Assembly: GCA_050117475.1 (NCBI GenBank)
Contig: JASFMR010000001.1
Location: 1-64,000 of the forward strand
DNA: 64,000 nt
From: Fodinibius sp050117475
GTDB lineage: Bacteria > Bacteroidota > Rhodothermia > Balneolales > Balneolaceae
Direction: 5' to 3'
Below are positions 7,968 to 15,953 of this stretch, in pieces. Numbering within the stretch: the stretch's first letter is position 1; every line of letters begins with the position of its first letter. The position numbers and the translations under genes were made by a program. Under the pieces are notes generated by a model. That model was given only the letters and a program-made list of their open reading frames with translations. It made no database searches and was not told the origin of the DNA.

Positions 7968-8362
7968 TTAAAGCAGAAAAGGAATAAGGGAGAACTTCGC
8001 TGTCGGAAGTCTCAGGACTTGTGACGTGTCAACAGAAAAGGGGGGAGAGAGAAAAGGAGGCCGGATGCTAACCCCGCGAGGGTTTTCTGCGTAATAATTG
8101 TAGCCCCGTAGTTCATTGTGGGGTAAGGGAATCTTCAAACCAGGCATCGTCATTCAACCGCAGGTTCGTGGGGTTCAAAGCGGGAGGAGCAATCTTTGTC
8201 TTCAGGACAAAGCGAAATAAAAAACCAGCCCATCCGGAAATTTTCAAACGAATGAGAAAGCAGGAGATCGCGGTCAACGCCCGGTCTACACAAAGAAAAG
8301 CTGTCTAAAGACAACTCCGGCGCATCTACTACTGTGAGAGACTCTCAATGGTCCTTTCTGCG
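7968..8362. other. Gene-free stretch containing a two-hairpin GC-rich element
   Basis: No gene supported. At 8070-8084 AACCC-CGCGA-GGGTT is followed by TTCT, a weak terminator candidate for the upstream epimerase. At 8104-8123 CCCC pairs with GGGG over 12 bases. The pair of G/C-block hairpins separated by a short AT spacer (AATAATTG) looks like an intergenic repeat unit, but no second copy is visible in this window. Confidence 0.35.
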
Positions 8363-11011
8363 CTATTGTTTGCCATAAATGGTCCAGCAGCGAAGCCCCT
8401 CCTGGGTTTGGGAGATGAGCTCATTAAAGCCGTCTTCGTCAAGGTCGGTAACGATGGGATACTGCATACCTGAAGTGGGAACCGTAAAAATACGGTCGCC
8501 GTTATTAACCTGCCATACATACAACCTTCCGAAGTTAGCCAGGGCTATGAGGTCATCCTGTTTGTCTTTGTTTATATCGGCAATAAAAGGAGAGAAGGAC
8601 GGGGCTGCCGGTTGTCCCATATTTTTGGTAAACCGCAGTTCACCCGAGGTACTCATCAGAAAGACGGAACCGTTGGAGCTCATCGTTATGATCATAGGTT
8701 CTCGGTAGGTGTTAGATTCATTTTGTATCGTCAGTTCCTGTATGGAGGGGGTCCCTGTCAGGGAGCTGTTGGAAGCATATACCGCTTCAATATCCGAGGA
8801 GTCCGAGGTCGTTTCGAATACGTTCAGTGAATCCGCGAACAGCTTTACTGGTCCCACAGAGTAGAGGTAGCCATCTGCTGCATTCCCCAGGATATCATTT
8901 TTGTAAACAATGGGAGAACCATTCAGAGATGCATTCAGAAAAGTGGGGAAGCCCCGCCTCGGGGTCCCGTTGGCATACCATGCGTGGACAGCATTTTCGG
9001 AAAAAGCGATGATGGAGACGGCGCCTCGGTAATCTTCGACTACGGGTTTCGTGTGTATCCCGGCGTTGGTCATCACCGGCCAGCCGGGCAGATCTTCGCC
9101 CCGCCCATCAAGAACATGGAGTTTGCGGTCTGCCGTAGCCACCAGGGCGTTGGGCAGACCGTTGCGGTCAACATCATTCACGACCAAAGGAGAGGTGATT
9201 CTTTCCTTGAGCTTAAAGGGAAATTTAGGCAGCGGTTCCCCATTGTCGTTCCAGCCGTATATCTTGTTGCCGGCCGCTTGCAGGATCACATTTTGGTTGG
9301 TGGCATACCAGTCGTATACAACGGGGGATCCGATCGGTTCGTCGGTACCGGTGTTGGCCTGCATGACCACGGTACCGTCGGAGGCCAACGCAAACAGTTC
9401 TCCCGACTTGGTGGCAAAAACAACTTCTTGTTGCGAGCTGCCCCCGATATCGGTCAATACGGGTTCGCCGGAAAGGTCTGATCCGGTGGGGAACAGCCAT
9501 TTTTCCCGGTAGGGGGCGCTCCGGTCTTTGGTCTGGTACGTATTCAGGTGAAAATCGAGGCTTCTATTACCTCCATTATCGTTGACAGCTACAGAGACGG
9601 CCATCAAATCGAATTTAGAGGTGACGGCATTCACATAATTATCAGGGGCCAAAAAGGGTTTAATAAACGGATAGAAATCGTTGCCGGTTATGAACATACC
9701 GCTGATTTGTTTTCCCACCTGTTTTTTGATCTCCCGGTATTTTTGATCATAATAGACGGTACGCCTGCGGCTGCGGTCAGAGGAGACCATCTCGACCAAT
9801 CCCTTTCGCTTTGAAATGATGGCCACGTTGTTGCTGACATCCAGGTAAAAATCTTTGAAGCCGCACAGGGAGCTGCCTACCAGCTTGGCGATGGCATGGC
9901 TGCGGATGAAGTAGGTTCCGTCTTTGCGCTCTATGTAATCATCATTGGCCAGCCGGGAAAGTTCTTGGCGAAAGGCGGCCGGATCTTTTAGCTTTCGCAA
10001 AAAAACGTGTTCGCCCGTGGAAAGAAAGCCCGACTTGGCATACAGCACCAGCGCGAATTCCGGGCCGATGGTTTTAGCGATGTCGGCATACCGCACCTTG
10101 TCGTTCATCAAATTCGAGTCCATGTCGGTGGTGTCTGGCAAAGAAGTCGGAGGGGCCAGGCGCGGCTCCAGCCGGAAAAACCCGAAGGCGGCCGCATTGG
10201 ATGAAATATAGCGGTCTAGGGCGATGGGAGCATTGGCACTGGAGATAGCTGCTACCAGGTCGTCGGGAATATTTTCCTTGCTTAAAGGGATAGTGCCGGA
10301 CAGCCGGAATTCCCTGTTTTGCTGTTCGCCCGTCTCTTCGATGGAAAGCAGGGCCGGTTTCGTCCCTTTAAGGGCGTTTTTGATGACGGGGCGATAGATA
10401 ACTTTGGCCAGTTGCTCAACCCAGCCGTCCAGGGCGGGGGTGTTCATGATGATATGGCCCGGTTCCAGTGGTAGGTCGCCCAGGTCGGCGCGCGGAAGTT
10501 TGTCGAGGTAAGCCCGAATAGCATCCTCGATTCCGAGACTTGATTCCGAGAGCATCAGGTTTTCATGAATCTGGGCAGCATAAAGAATTCGGTTTTGCAG
10601 GTGCAGTTTATGGATGACAATGCCCTCGAAATAGTAATGATTCTGTGTGAAGTTCTGATAGAAGTGCTCTTTCATCAGTTTGATAAACCCTTTTGGGGCG
10701 TTAGCGAACCACACCGTTTCGAGATTGTTATTAGCACCGGGATACAGCATGATGGCTTTTAGGTTGATGGGATCTGTAGCGGTAGAGTCAACCTGCGACA
10801 GAAGCTGATTGGCCGATGAAGTAATATCATCAAGAAATGGCGTGTAGGAAGAGCTAAGTACCGAGTTTAAGGTAGCGTCCCGGGATGGAATGATGACATA
10901 GGGAGCATTTTCGGGGATGGCGTCGGACCATGGTCGGTCGGGAATTGAAGAACAGGACGTGATGACAACAAGGGCCAGGATTATAAGGGCTGGGAGTTTC
11001 TGTAGATTCAT
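8363..11011 (-). CDS. Lipoprotein with DUF3352-like N-terminus and beta-propeller C-terminus
   Basis: An 882-residue lipoprotein: the lipobox (LVVITSC, Cys20) ends the signal peptide. Residues about 35-510 resemble DUF3352-type proteins (opening IPENAPYVIIPSRDATLNSVL; recurring strand-helix units with FALVLYAKSG). From about 520 the chain becomes a propeller of FG-GAP/PQQ-like blades: PVLTDIGGSSQQEVVFATKSGELFAL, SPLVVNDVDRNGLPNALVATADRKLHVLDG, PFIADINKDKQDDLIALANFGRLYVW and PIVTDLDEDGFNELISQTQEGLRCW. Asp-rich turns (DVDRNG, DINKDKQD, DLDEDG) fit calcium sites. It should sit on the envelope as a binding or scaffold protein. Function unknown; the divergent neighbour is a BatA-like protein. Confidence 0.7.
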   Translation of the reverse strand: MNLQKLPALIILALVVITSCSSIPDRPWSDAIPENAPYVIIPSRDATLNSVLSSSYTPFLDDITSSANQLLSQVDSTATDPINLKAIMLYPGANNNLETVWFANAPKGFIKLMKEHFYQNFTQNHYYFEGIVIHKLHLQNRILYAAQIHENLMLSESSLGIEDAIRAYLDKLPRADLGDLPLEPGHIIMNTPALDGWVEQLAKVIYRPVIKNALKGTKPALLSIEETGEQQNREFRLSGTIPLSKENIPDDLVAAISSANAPIALDRYISSNAAAFGFFRLEPRLAPPTSLPDTTDMDSNLMNDKVRYADIAKTIGPEFALVLYAKSGFLSTGEHVFLRKLKDPAAFRQELSRLANDDYIERKDGTYFIRSHAIAKLVGSSLCGFKDFYLDVSNNVAIISKRKGLVEMVSSDRSRRRTVYYDQKYREIKKQVGKQISGMFITGNDFYPFIKPFLAPDNYVNAVTSKFDLMAVSVAVNDNGGNRSLDFHLNTYQTKDRSAPYREKWLFPTGSDLSGEPVLTDIGGSSQQEVVFATKSGELFALASDGTVVMQANTGTDEPIGSPVVYDWYATNQNVILQAAGNKIYGWNDNGEPLPKFPFKLKERITSPLVVNDVDRNGLPNALVATADRKLHVLDGRGEDLPGWPVMTNAGIHTKPVVEDYRGAVSIIAFSENAVHAWYANGTPRRGFPTFLNASLNGSPIVYKNDILGNAADGYLYSVGPVKLFADSLNVFETTSDSSDIEAVYASNSSLTGTPSIQELTIQNESNTYREPMIITMSSNGSVFLMSTSGELRFTKNMGQPAAPSFSPFIADINKDKQDDLIALANFGRLYVWQVNNGDRIFTVPTSGMQYPIVTDLDEDGFNELISQTQEGLRCWTIYGKQ

Positions 11012-11125
11012 GAAAATGGGGAAATTTTCTCAGTTATATTGTTACTAAATCGTTGTTATTTTTATAGCTTTATTTAACATGAATGAGTTCAGGGCGCCAG
11101 TCCAAAAGTAATAATTTTAATATAA

Positions 11126-13258
11126 ATGAACTTTTTAAATCCTTTTTTCCTGTTTGGGTTGCTTGCGGTTGCCATACCGGTGGTCATTCACCTGATCAAC
11201 CTGCGTCGCCCGCAAAAAGTACCGTTTTCGACGCTTTCTTTTTTTAATGAGCTTCGTAAAAGTACAATTCGTCGCATCCGAATCAAACAATATATGCTGA
11301 TGGCGTTAAGAGCCTTGGCGTTATTGTTTTTGGCCTTGGCCCTGGCCCGCCCATTTTTACCTCCAACATTAACGGGGGCAGTAAGTTCCGATGAACCCAA
11401 GGCAGTGGCCATCCTAATCGACAACAGTGCCAGCATGAGCCGTGTGGGAAGCCGTGGTCCCCTGGTCGACCGGGCCAAAGAAATCTCCGACCGTATCATA
11501 CAGAACGGAGGCTCAGATGATAAATTTCTTATTACCACAACAAATGAAGACGGCGGTGGCAGTGGGTCCTTTACCGGTGCTTCGAGGGCAAGGGAAGCAC
11601 TCCGTGAAATTACATCCGTAAATACTGCCCACTATACGAAAGAGAAATTTAAGAGTACTTATGAATTATTGCAGGGAGCACCTCAGTCGCAGGCCGTCAT
11701 GTATGTAATTACAGACGGACAGGAGACCCAGCTGAGCGATATCAAGGATTTGAAAATTGACAATGGCCAGGCCTCTGCTAAAAAGGTAGCGGTGCAGCTT
11801 ATTACACTGGAACAGGCCAAGCAGCAGAATCTTGCCATTTCATCGTTGAGACTGCGAAGTCAGATGCTGAGCAAGGGGGCCCCTGTGACGTTAGAAGTGG
11901 GGGTTGAAAATGTAGGCGGTGCCGCGGCGGCCAACCAATTTGTGTCCCTGGAGGTCGAGGGGGAGCTGTCCGGTCAGTACGAAGTTTCCCTTCAGCCAGG
12001 AGAAAGCCGAGAGTTCTCCTTCCAGATCGTGCCGGAAAAGTTTGGGGATTTGTCGGGGCGAATTATCCTGGAAGGGGATGAAGTGGACTATGACAATATC
12101 CGCTATTTTGTGATTCGCGTTCCTCAAAGCCGTTCTATTTTATTGGTCAATAATCAAAATAGACAGTCTTCATTTACCTCTTACCTGGCCCCGGCCCTTG
12201 AAGCTGCCCGGCAGACCAATGCCCAGATATCATTTGATGAGAAAACAATAGACCGGGTGGATCCGGCTGATTGGGATACCTATGACTGTATTGTTCTCGA
12301 TGGACTCGACCAGGTTCCCGAATACTGGTTTCGGGATCTCCAGAGTTATGTTCAGAATGGTAGGGGGATACTCTTTTTTCCCTCCGAGAAAGGAGATATC
12401 CAAAACTATAACAAGTTTTTTGCCCTCTTTAATGCCGGGCGCTTTGATAATGTCGTCGGCGATTATGGTTCATTCAAGACGGTTGTGAAGATGGCTCCAC
12501 TGGAAGAGGGACATCCTATTCTGCATGATTTATTCTCAAAGCAAGAAAACGAGTCCATCAGTGTTGAACAGCCTTCGTTATTTTATTATTACCGTTACCG
12601 AGAACCTTCAAATGCCGGTGCTGTGGATATCCTGAAGGTGGTGAATGACGATCCTATGCTTTCCGAACAAAAATTCGGGAAAGGGGAACTCTTGGTTTCC
12701 GCCATAGGAGCTGATCCCGGGTGGTCAAATTTTCCGGTTAATCCCCTGTTTGCCCCTCTATATTATCGAAGTATCCTATATGCTTCTTCGACCGAGAGTG
12801 GTGGGTTACAAGAGCATGAATTGGGGACGCCGTTTACCTGGGAGGGGAAAGCAGAGGTATCAGATGTTTTATTACGTTTGAATGGAATAGATTACAAGCC
12901 GGATGTTGAGCGTAAGGCAGACGGGGTGCGTGTAGCTTACGAAGGTCGGGAATGGAAGCCTGGCATATTGACCGTTGAAACAGGTGATGAACAGTATAAA
13001 GTTGCCATAAATCAAAGTATAATGGAATCAAGGTTTAATACGTTAAAGGAAGAGCAATGGAAAGAAATGCTGATAACCCATTTTAAAGTTAATGATGTGA
13101 TAAATGCTGAAAATCTCTCGGTCGACAAGCTTACCGATCAATTGAACACGGCTGTATTCGGAAAGGAAATTTGGAATTGGTTTATTTGGGCAGCTTTGCT
13201 TTTTTTACTTATAGAGACTTTAATTTCACGCTTATATAAAGCTGAATCCATCTCATGA
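11126..13258 (+). CDS. BatA-like aerotolerance / vWA membrane protein
   Basis: 710 residues. The N-terminus (NPFFLFGLLAVAIPVVIHL, then LRRPQKVPFSTLSFF) is the BatA/TIGR02226 membrane domain with a second helix (MALRALALLFLALALARPF). A von Willebrand A domain follows from about residue 90, with MIDAS motif DNSASMS and a later TDGQE. Middle residues about 230-330 form a CARDB/Ig-like beta region and 340-560 a glutamine-amidotransferase-like region. A last transmembrane helix is at about 688-703. Bat proteins are linked to oxygen tolerance and envelope stress in Bacteroidetes, but no AAA+ MoxR partner is adjacent. First gene of a tight plus-strand run (next gene after 4 bases). Confidence 0.85.
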   Translation: MNFLNPFFLFGLLAVAIPVVIHLINLRRPQKVPFSTLSFFNELRKSTIRRIRIKQYMLMALRALALLFLALALARPFLPPTLTGAVSSDEPKAVAILIDNSASMSRVGSRGPLVDRAKEISDRIIQNGGSDDKFLITTTNEDGGGSGSFTGASRAREALREITSVNTAHYTKEKFKSTYELLQGAPQSQAVMYVITDGQETQLSDIKDLKIDNGQASAKKVAVQLITLEQAKQQNLAISSLRLRSQMLSKGAPVTLEVGVENVGGAAAANQFVSLEVEGELSGQYEVSLQPGESREFSFQIVPEKFGDLSGRIILEGDEVDYDNIRYFVIRVPQSRSILLVNNQNRQSSFTSYLAPALEAARQTNAQISFDEKTIDRVDPADWDTYDCIVLDGLDQVPEYWFRDLQSYVQNGRGILFFPSEKGDIQNYNKFFALFNAGRFDNVVGDYGSFKTVVKMAPLEEGHPILHDLFSKQENESISVEQPSLFYYYRYREPSNAGAVDILKVVNDDPMLSEQKFGKGELLVSAIGADPGWSNFPVNPLFAPLYYRSILYASSTESGGLQEHELGTPFTWEGKAEVSDVLLRLNGIDYKPDVERKADGVRVAYEGREWKPGILTVETGDEQYKVAINQSIMESRFNTLKEEQWKEMLITHFKVNDVINAENLSVDKLTDQLNTAVFGKEIWNWFIWAALLFLLIETLISRLYKAESIS

Positions 13259-13262
13259 GACA

Positions 13263-13844
13263 ATGCCTGAAGTCGATACAAATATTATTTTCTGGATAGT
13301 TTTAAGCACATTTACGCTGGGTTCGGCGGTATTGGCGACTGTTACAGTAGCAAATGTTGCTCGGTTGCGGAATGTGCGTCTCAGCTGGAAATCAGGAAAA
13401 ATGCTGGGTTACCCGCTATTTTCGACGCTTTTTTTGATTGCTACTGCATTGGTCGGAGTCATTTCGGTGTATCGGGGTTCGCTCGAAGAGATGATAGCGG
13501 CCGGCTTATATGGATGGCTCGGGTGTTGTTGGTTTACGGCCAGTTTTTTTGTGTCAAAACGATTTATCACGGACCACGGGATTGTAAAAAATGTGAATGA
13601 ACCTTCACAAACGGTTGCCTGGCATCAGATTCGTGATTTTGTAGAAAAGAAAGAGGGCGATAAAAACCATTATATCTTTATTTATGGCCCAAAGGGAACA
13701 GATAGGCCTCAAAATCTCATTAGACTGGAATTGGATGTCCCCGACCGGAAGGAAAAATCTTTTAAAAAACTGATTTCTCATAAACTCGGGAACCGGATCC
13801 GTTGTTATATTAAAAGTGATATTAACGTACAGGAGTTTGATTAA
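13263..13844 (+). CDS. Membrane protein with cytoplasmic PH-like domain
   Basis: 193 residues. Three hydrophobic segments (about 8-30, 51-67 and 78-98) are followed by a soluble region of about 90 residues with the pattern HGIVKNVNEPSQTVAWHQIRDFVEKKEG and HYIFIYGP, which reads like a bacterial PH/YcxB-type beta-sandwich. No catalytic motif. It starts 4 bases after the BatA-like gene, so the two are almost certainly co-transcribed and probably work at the same membrane site. No named family recognised. Confidence 0.65.
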   Translation: MPEVDTNIIFWIVLSTFTLGSAVLATVTVANVARLRNVRLSWKSGKMLGYPLFSTLFLIATALVGVISVYRGSLEEMIAAGLYGWLGCCWFTASFFVSKRFITDHGIVKNVNEPSQTVAWHQIRDFVEKKEGDKNHYIFIYGPKGTDRPQNLIRLELDVPDRKEKSFKKLISHKLGNRIRCYIKSDINVQEFD

Positions 13845-13884
13845 ACAGGCTCATTAATTTATAACTTATAATACACGCATACAC

Positions 13885-15174
13885 TTGTTCGAAGAAATAC
13901 GAAATTCTGAAATAGCCCAGGAACGCACTTTACTTATTGGTGTCTACGGCCCCGAAACCCCTCGATTGCAAGCCGAAGAATACTTGGATGAGTTAGAGCT
14001 GTTAACTTATACGGCCGGGGGAGTCACGGTAGATAAGATTTTACAAAACCGAATGCATCCCGATCCTTCTTCTTATGTTGGCTCCGGTAAGCTGAAGGAG
14101 TTGAAAGGAATTGCCGGCGAACAAAGGATTGATACACTGATTTTTGACGATGATTTGTCGCCCACTCAAATCCGTAATATAGAAAAAGAAACCAAGGTCA
14201 AAGTCTTGGATCGCAGTGGATTGATTCTCGATATCTTTGCTTCTCGCGCCCAGACGGCCGCAGCGAAAACACAGGTTGAGCTCGCTCAGCTGCAGTACTT
14301 ACTTCCCCGGTTGACCCGCTTCTGGTCACACTTGTCTCGTCAACAGGGGGGGATTGGTACCAGAGGCCCGGGTGAATCTCAGATAGAGATGGACCGTCGT
14401 ATGATTGACAAGCGAATTGCCAGGCTCAAAGAAAAACTTGAGAAGCTGGATCAACAGCGGAAAACTCAGCGCAAAGGCCGCTCTGAGCTAACCCGGATCT
14501 CATTAGTTGGTTACACCAATGCCGGGAAATCTACGCTGATGAATGCGCTTACCGATACGGAAGTGCTGGCAGAAAACCGTTTATTCGCAACCCTCGATTC
14601 CACGGTTCGAAAGTATAAGATTGCTAATTATGATTTGCTGCTTTCCGATACTGTAGGATTTATCCGCAAGCTGCCTCATGACTTGATCGAAAGCTTTAAG
14701 TCAACCCTCGATGAGGTGCGTGAGTGTGACATACTGCTGCATGTGGTAGACGCTTCATCCATAATGTACGAAGATTACATTGAAGTGGTGGAAGACACGC
14801 TCGAGGATATGGGGGTCGACGGTAAAAAGAGGTTGCTGGTATTTAATAAATTGGATTCCATTGACACCGATAGAATTACTGAGCTTAGGCGGGCGTATCC
14901 GGATGCTGCTTTCGTATCTGCGGAACGCGGTATAGGACTTGGCAAGCTTGAAGTTAGAATACAGGAACTTGTTGAGGAAGATTTCGTTACAAAAACAATG
15001 ACGATACCCGCCGCCAAGTACGAAGGGGTGGCTTTTTTGCACAGAGTCGCAAACATTTTAGAAAAAAAATACGTAGGATCGGATATAAAGCTTACATTTC
15101 ATATAGCGAAAGCGGATTTTATGCGCCTGAAAACGATGCTTGATAACATTAATACCACCGAATCGGTTATTTAA
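13885..15174 (+). CDS. hflX: GTPase HflX (ribosome-associated)
   Basis: 429 residues with the full HflX layout: N-terminal domain (GKLKELKG, FDDDLSPTQIRNIEK, VLDRSGLILDIFASRA), the Gly-rich linker GGIGTRGPGESQIEMDRR, then the G domain: G1 GYTNAGKS, G3 DTVGF, G4 NKLD. HflX binds 50S or 70S ribosomes and splits stalled ribosomes under heat stress; it fits that hsp20 and dnaK lie later in the same run. No in-frame ATG exists near the front; TTG at 13885 gives the usual N-terminus, so I accept a TTG start, which usually means modest expression. Confidence 0.95.
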   Translation: MFEEIRNSEIAQERTLLIGVYGPETPRLQAEEYLDELELLTYTAGGVTVDKILQNRMHPDPSSYVGSGKLKELKGIAGEQRIDTLIFDDDLSPTQIRNIEKETKVKVLDRSGLILDIFASRAQTAAAKTQVELAQLQYLLPRLTRFWSHLSRQQGGIGTRGPGESQIEMDRRMIDKRIARLKEKLEKLDQQRKTQRKGRSELTRISLVGYTNAGKSTLMNALTDTEVLAENRLFATLDSTVRKYKIANYDLLLSDTVGFIRKLPHDLIESFKSTLDEVRECDILLHVVDASSIMYEDYIEVVEDTLEDMGVDGKKRLLVFNKLDSIDTDRITELRRAYPDAAFVSAERGIGLGKLEVRIQELVEEDFVTKTMTIPAAKYEGVAFLHRVANILEKKYVGSDIKLTFHIAKADFMRLKTMLDNINTTESVI

Positions 15175-15191
15175 CGAAGTTTATGTGACAC

Positions 15192-15863
15192 GTGATGCTG
15201 GTAAATAAATCCATAATAACGACTGATTTTAAGCCTCTCTCCGGCAGTAGTACGGTTACAGAGGCAAAAAACCGGATGGAAATGACCGAAGCCAACAGCC
15301 TGCCGGTGGTGGATACCGAGACGTTAAAACTTATAGGCCAGGTGAGTTACGGCCAAATCCGGGATGCCGATGAGAATAAGACGATTGCTGAACTTGACCT
15401 CGAGGAACCGGTTAGAGTTTTCAGGGGCCAGCATATTTTTGAAATTGCCCGGGTTATGTTTCAATATGAGATACGTTCCATACCGGTAGTGGATGATGAG
15501 GATATATTCCTGGGAATGATTACCAAGCAGTTGGTGCTGGAGTCGCTTTCAAAAATGCTCAATCTTGCTGAATTTGGATCTGTCATTACCGTTGCCTTAG
15601 ACCCCATAGATTTTACAATATCAGAAATTGTTCAAATTATTGAGAGGGAAGGCGCAAAAATCCTCGGTGTTACCGTTGAATTTCCTGCCGGCCAGAAACA
15701 AATATTTGAAGTTTCGTTTAAGCTCAACCTCCGTGATGTTACCCGGGTAAAATCTGCATTGAGTCGATACGGCTATTCTGTGCTGGCTGAATCGGAGAGC
15801 ACCGTTCACGGTGAAGAACTGGAACATCGAGCCGACGAATTGCTAAAATATATAGACATGTAG
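15192..15863 (+). CDS. CBS-domain-pair protein with ACT-like C-terminus
   Basis: 223 residues. Two CBS repeats (about residues 10-62 and 74-128; NSLPVVDTETLKLIGQVSYGQI and RSIPVVDDEDIFLGMITKQLVLESL) suggest an adenine-nucleotide-sensing module. Residues about 135-205 (EIVQIIEREGAKILGVTVEF, FEVSFKLNLRDVTRVKSALSRYGYSVL) look like an ACT-type fold. Similar proteins in Bacteroidetes have no assigned function. GTG at 15192 and ATG at 15195 are alternative adjacent starts. It follows hflX by 17 bases. Confidence 0.8.
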   Translation: MMLVNKSIITTDFKPLSGSSTVTEAKNRMEMTEANSLPVVDTETLKLIGQVSYGQIRDADENKTIAELDLEEPVRVFRGQHIFEIARVMFQYEIRSIPVVDDEDIFLGMITKQLVLESLSKMLNLAEFGSVITVALDPIDFTISEIVQIIEREGAKILGVTVEFPAGQKQIFEVSFKLNLRDVTRVKSALSRYGYSVLAESESTVHGEELEHRADELLKYIDM

Positions 15864-15953
15864 ACGGTAGGTCCTCTCTTGTTTTTACGAAACAAAAATG
15901 CAATTCTTGATATATTCAGATATAACTGAAACAGAAACTGCTTTTTCCACCAA

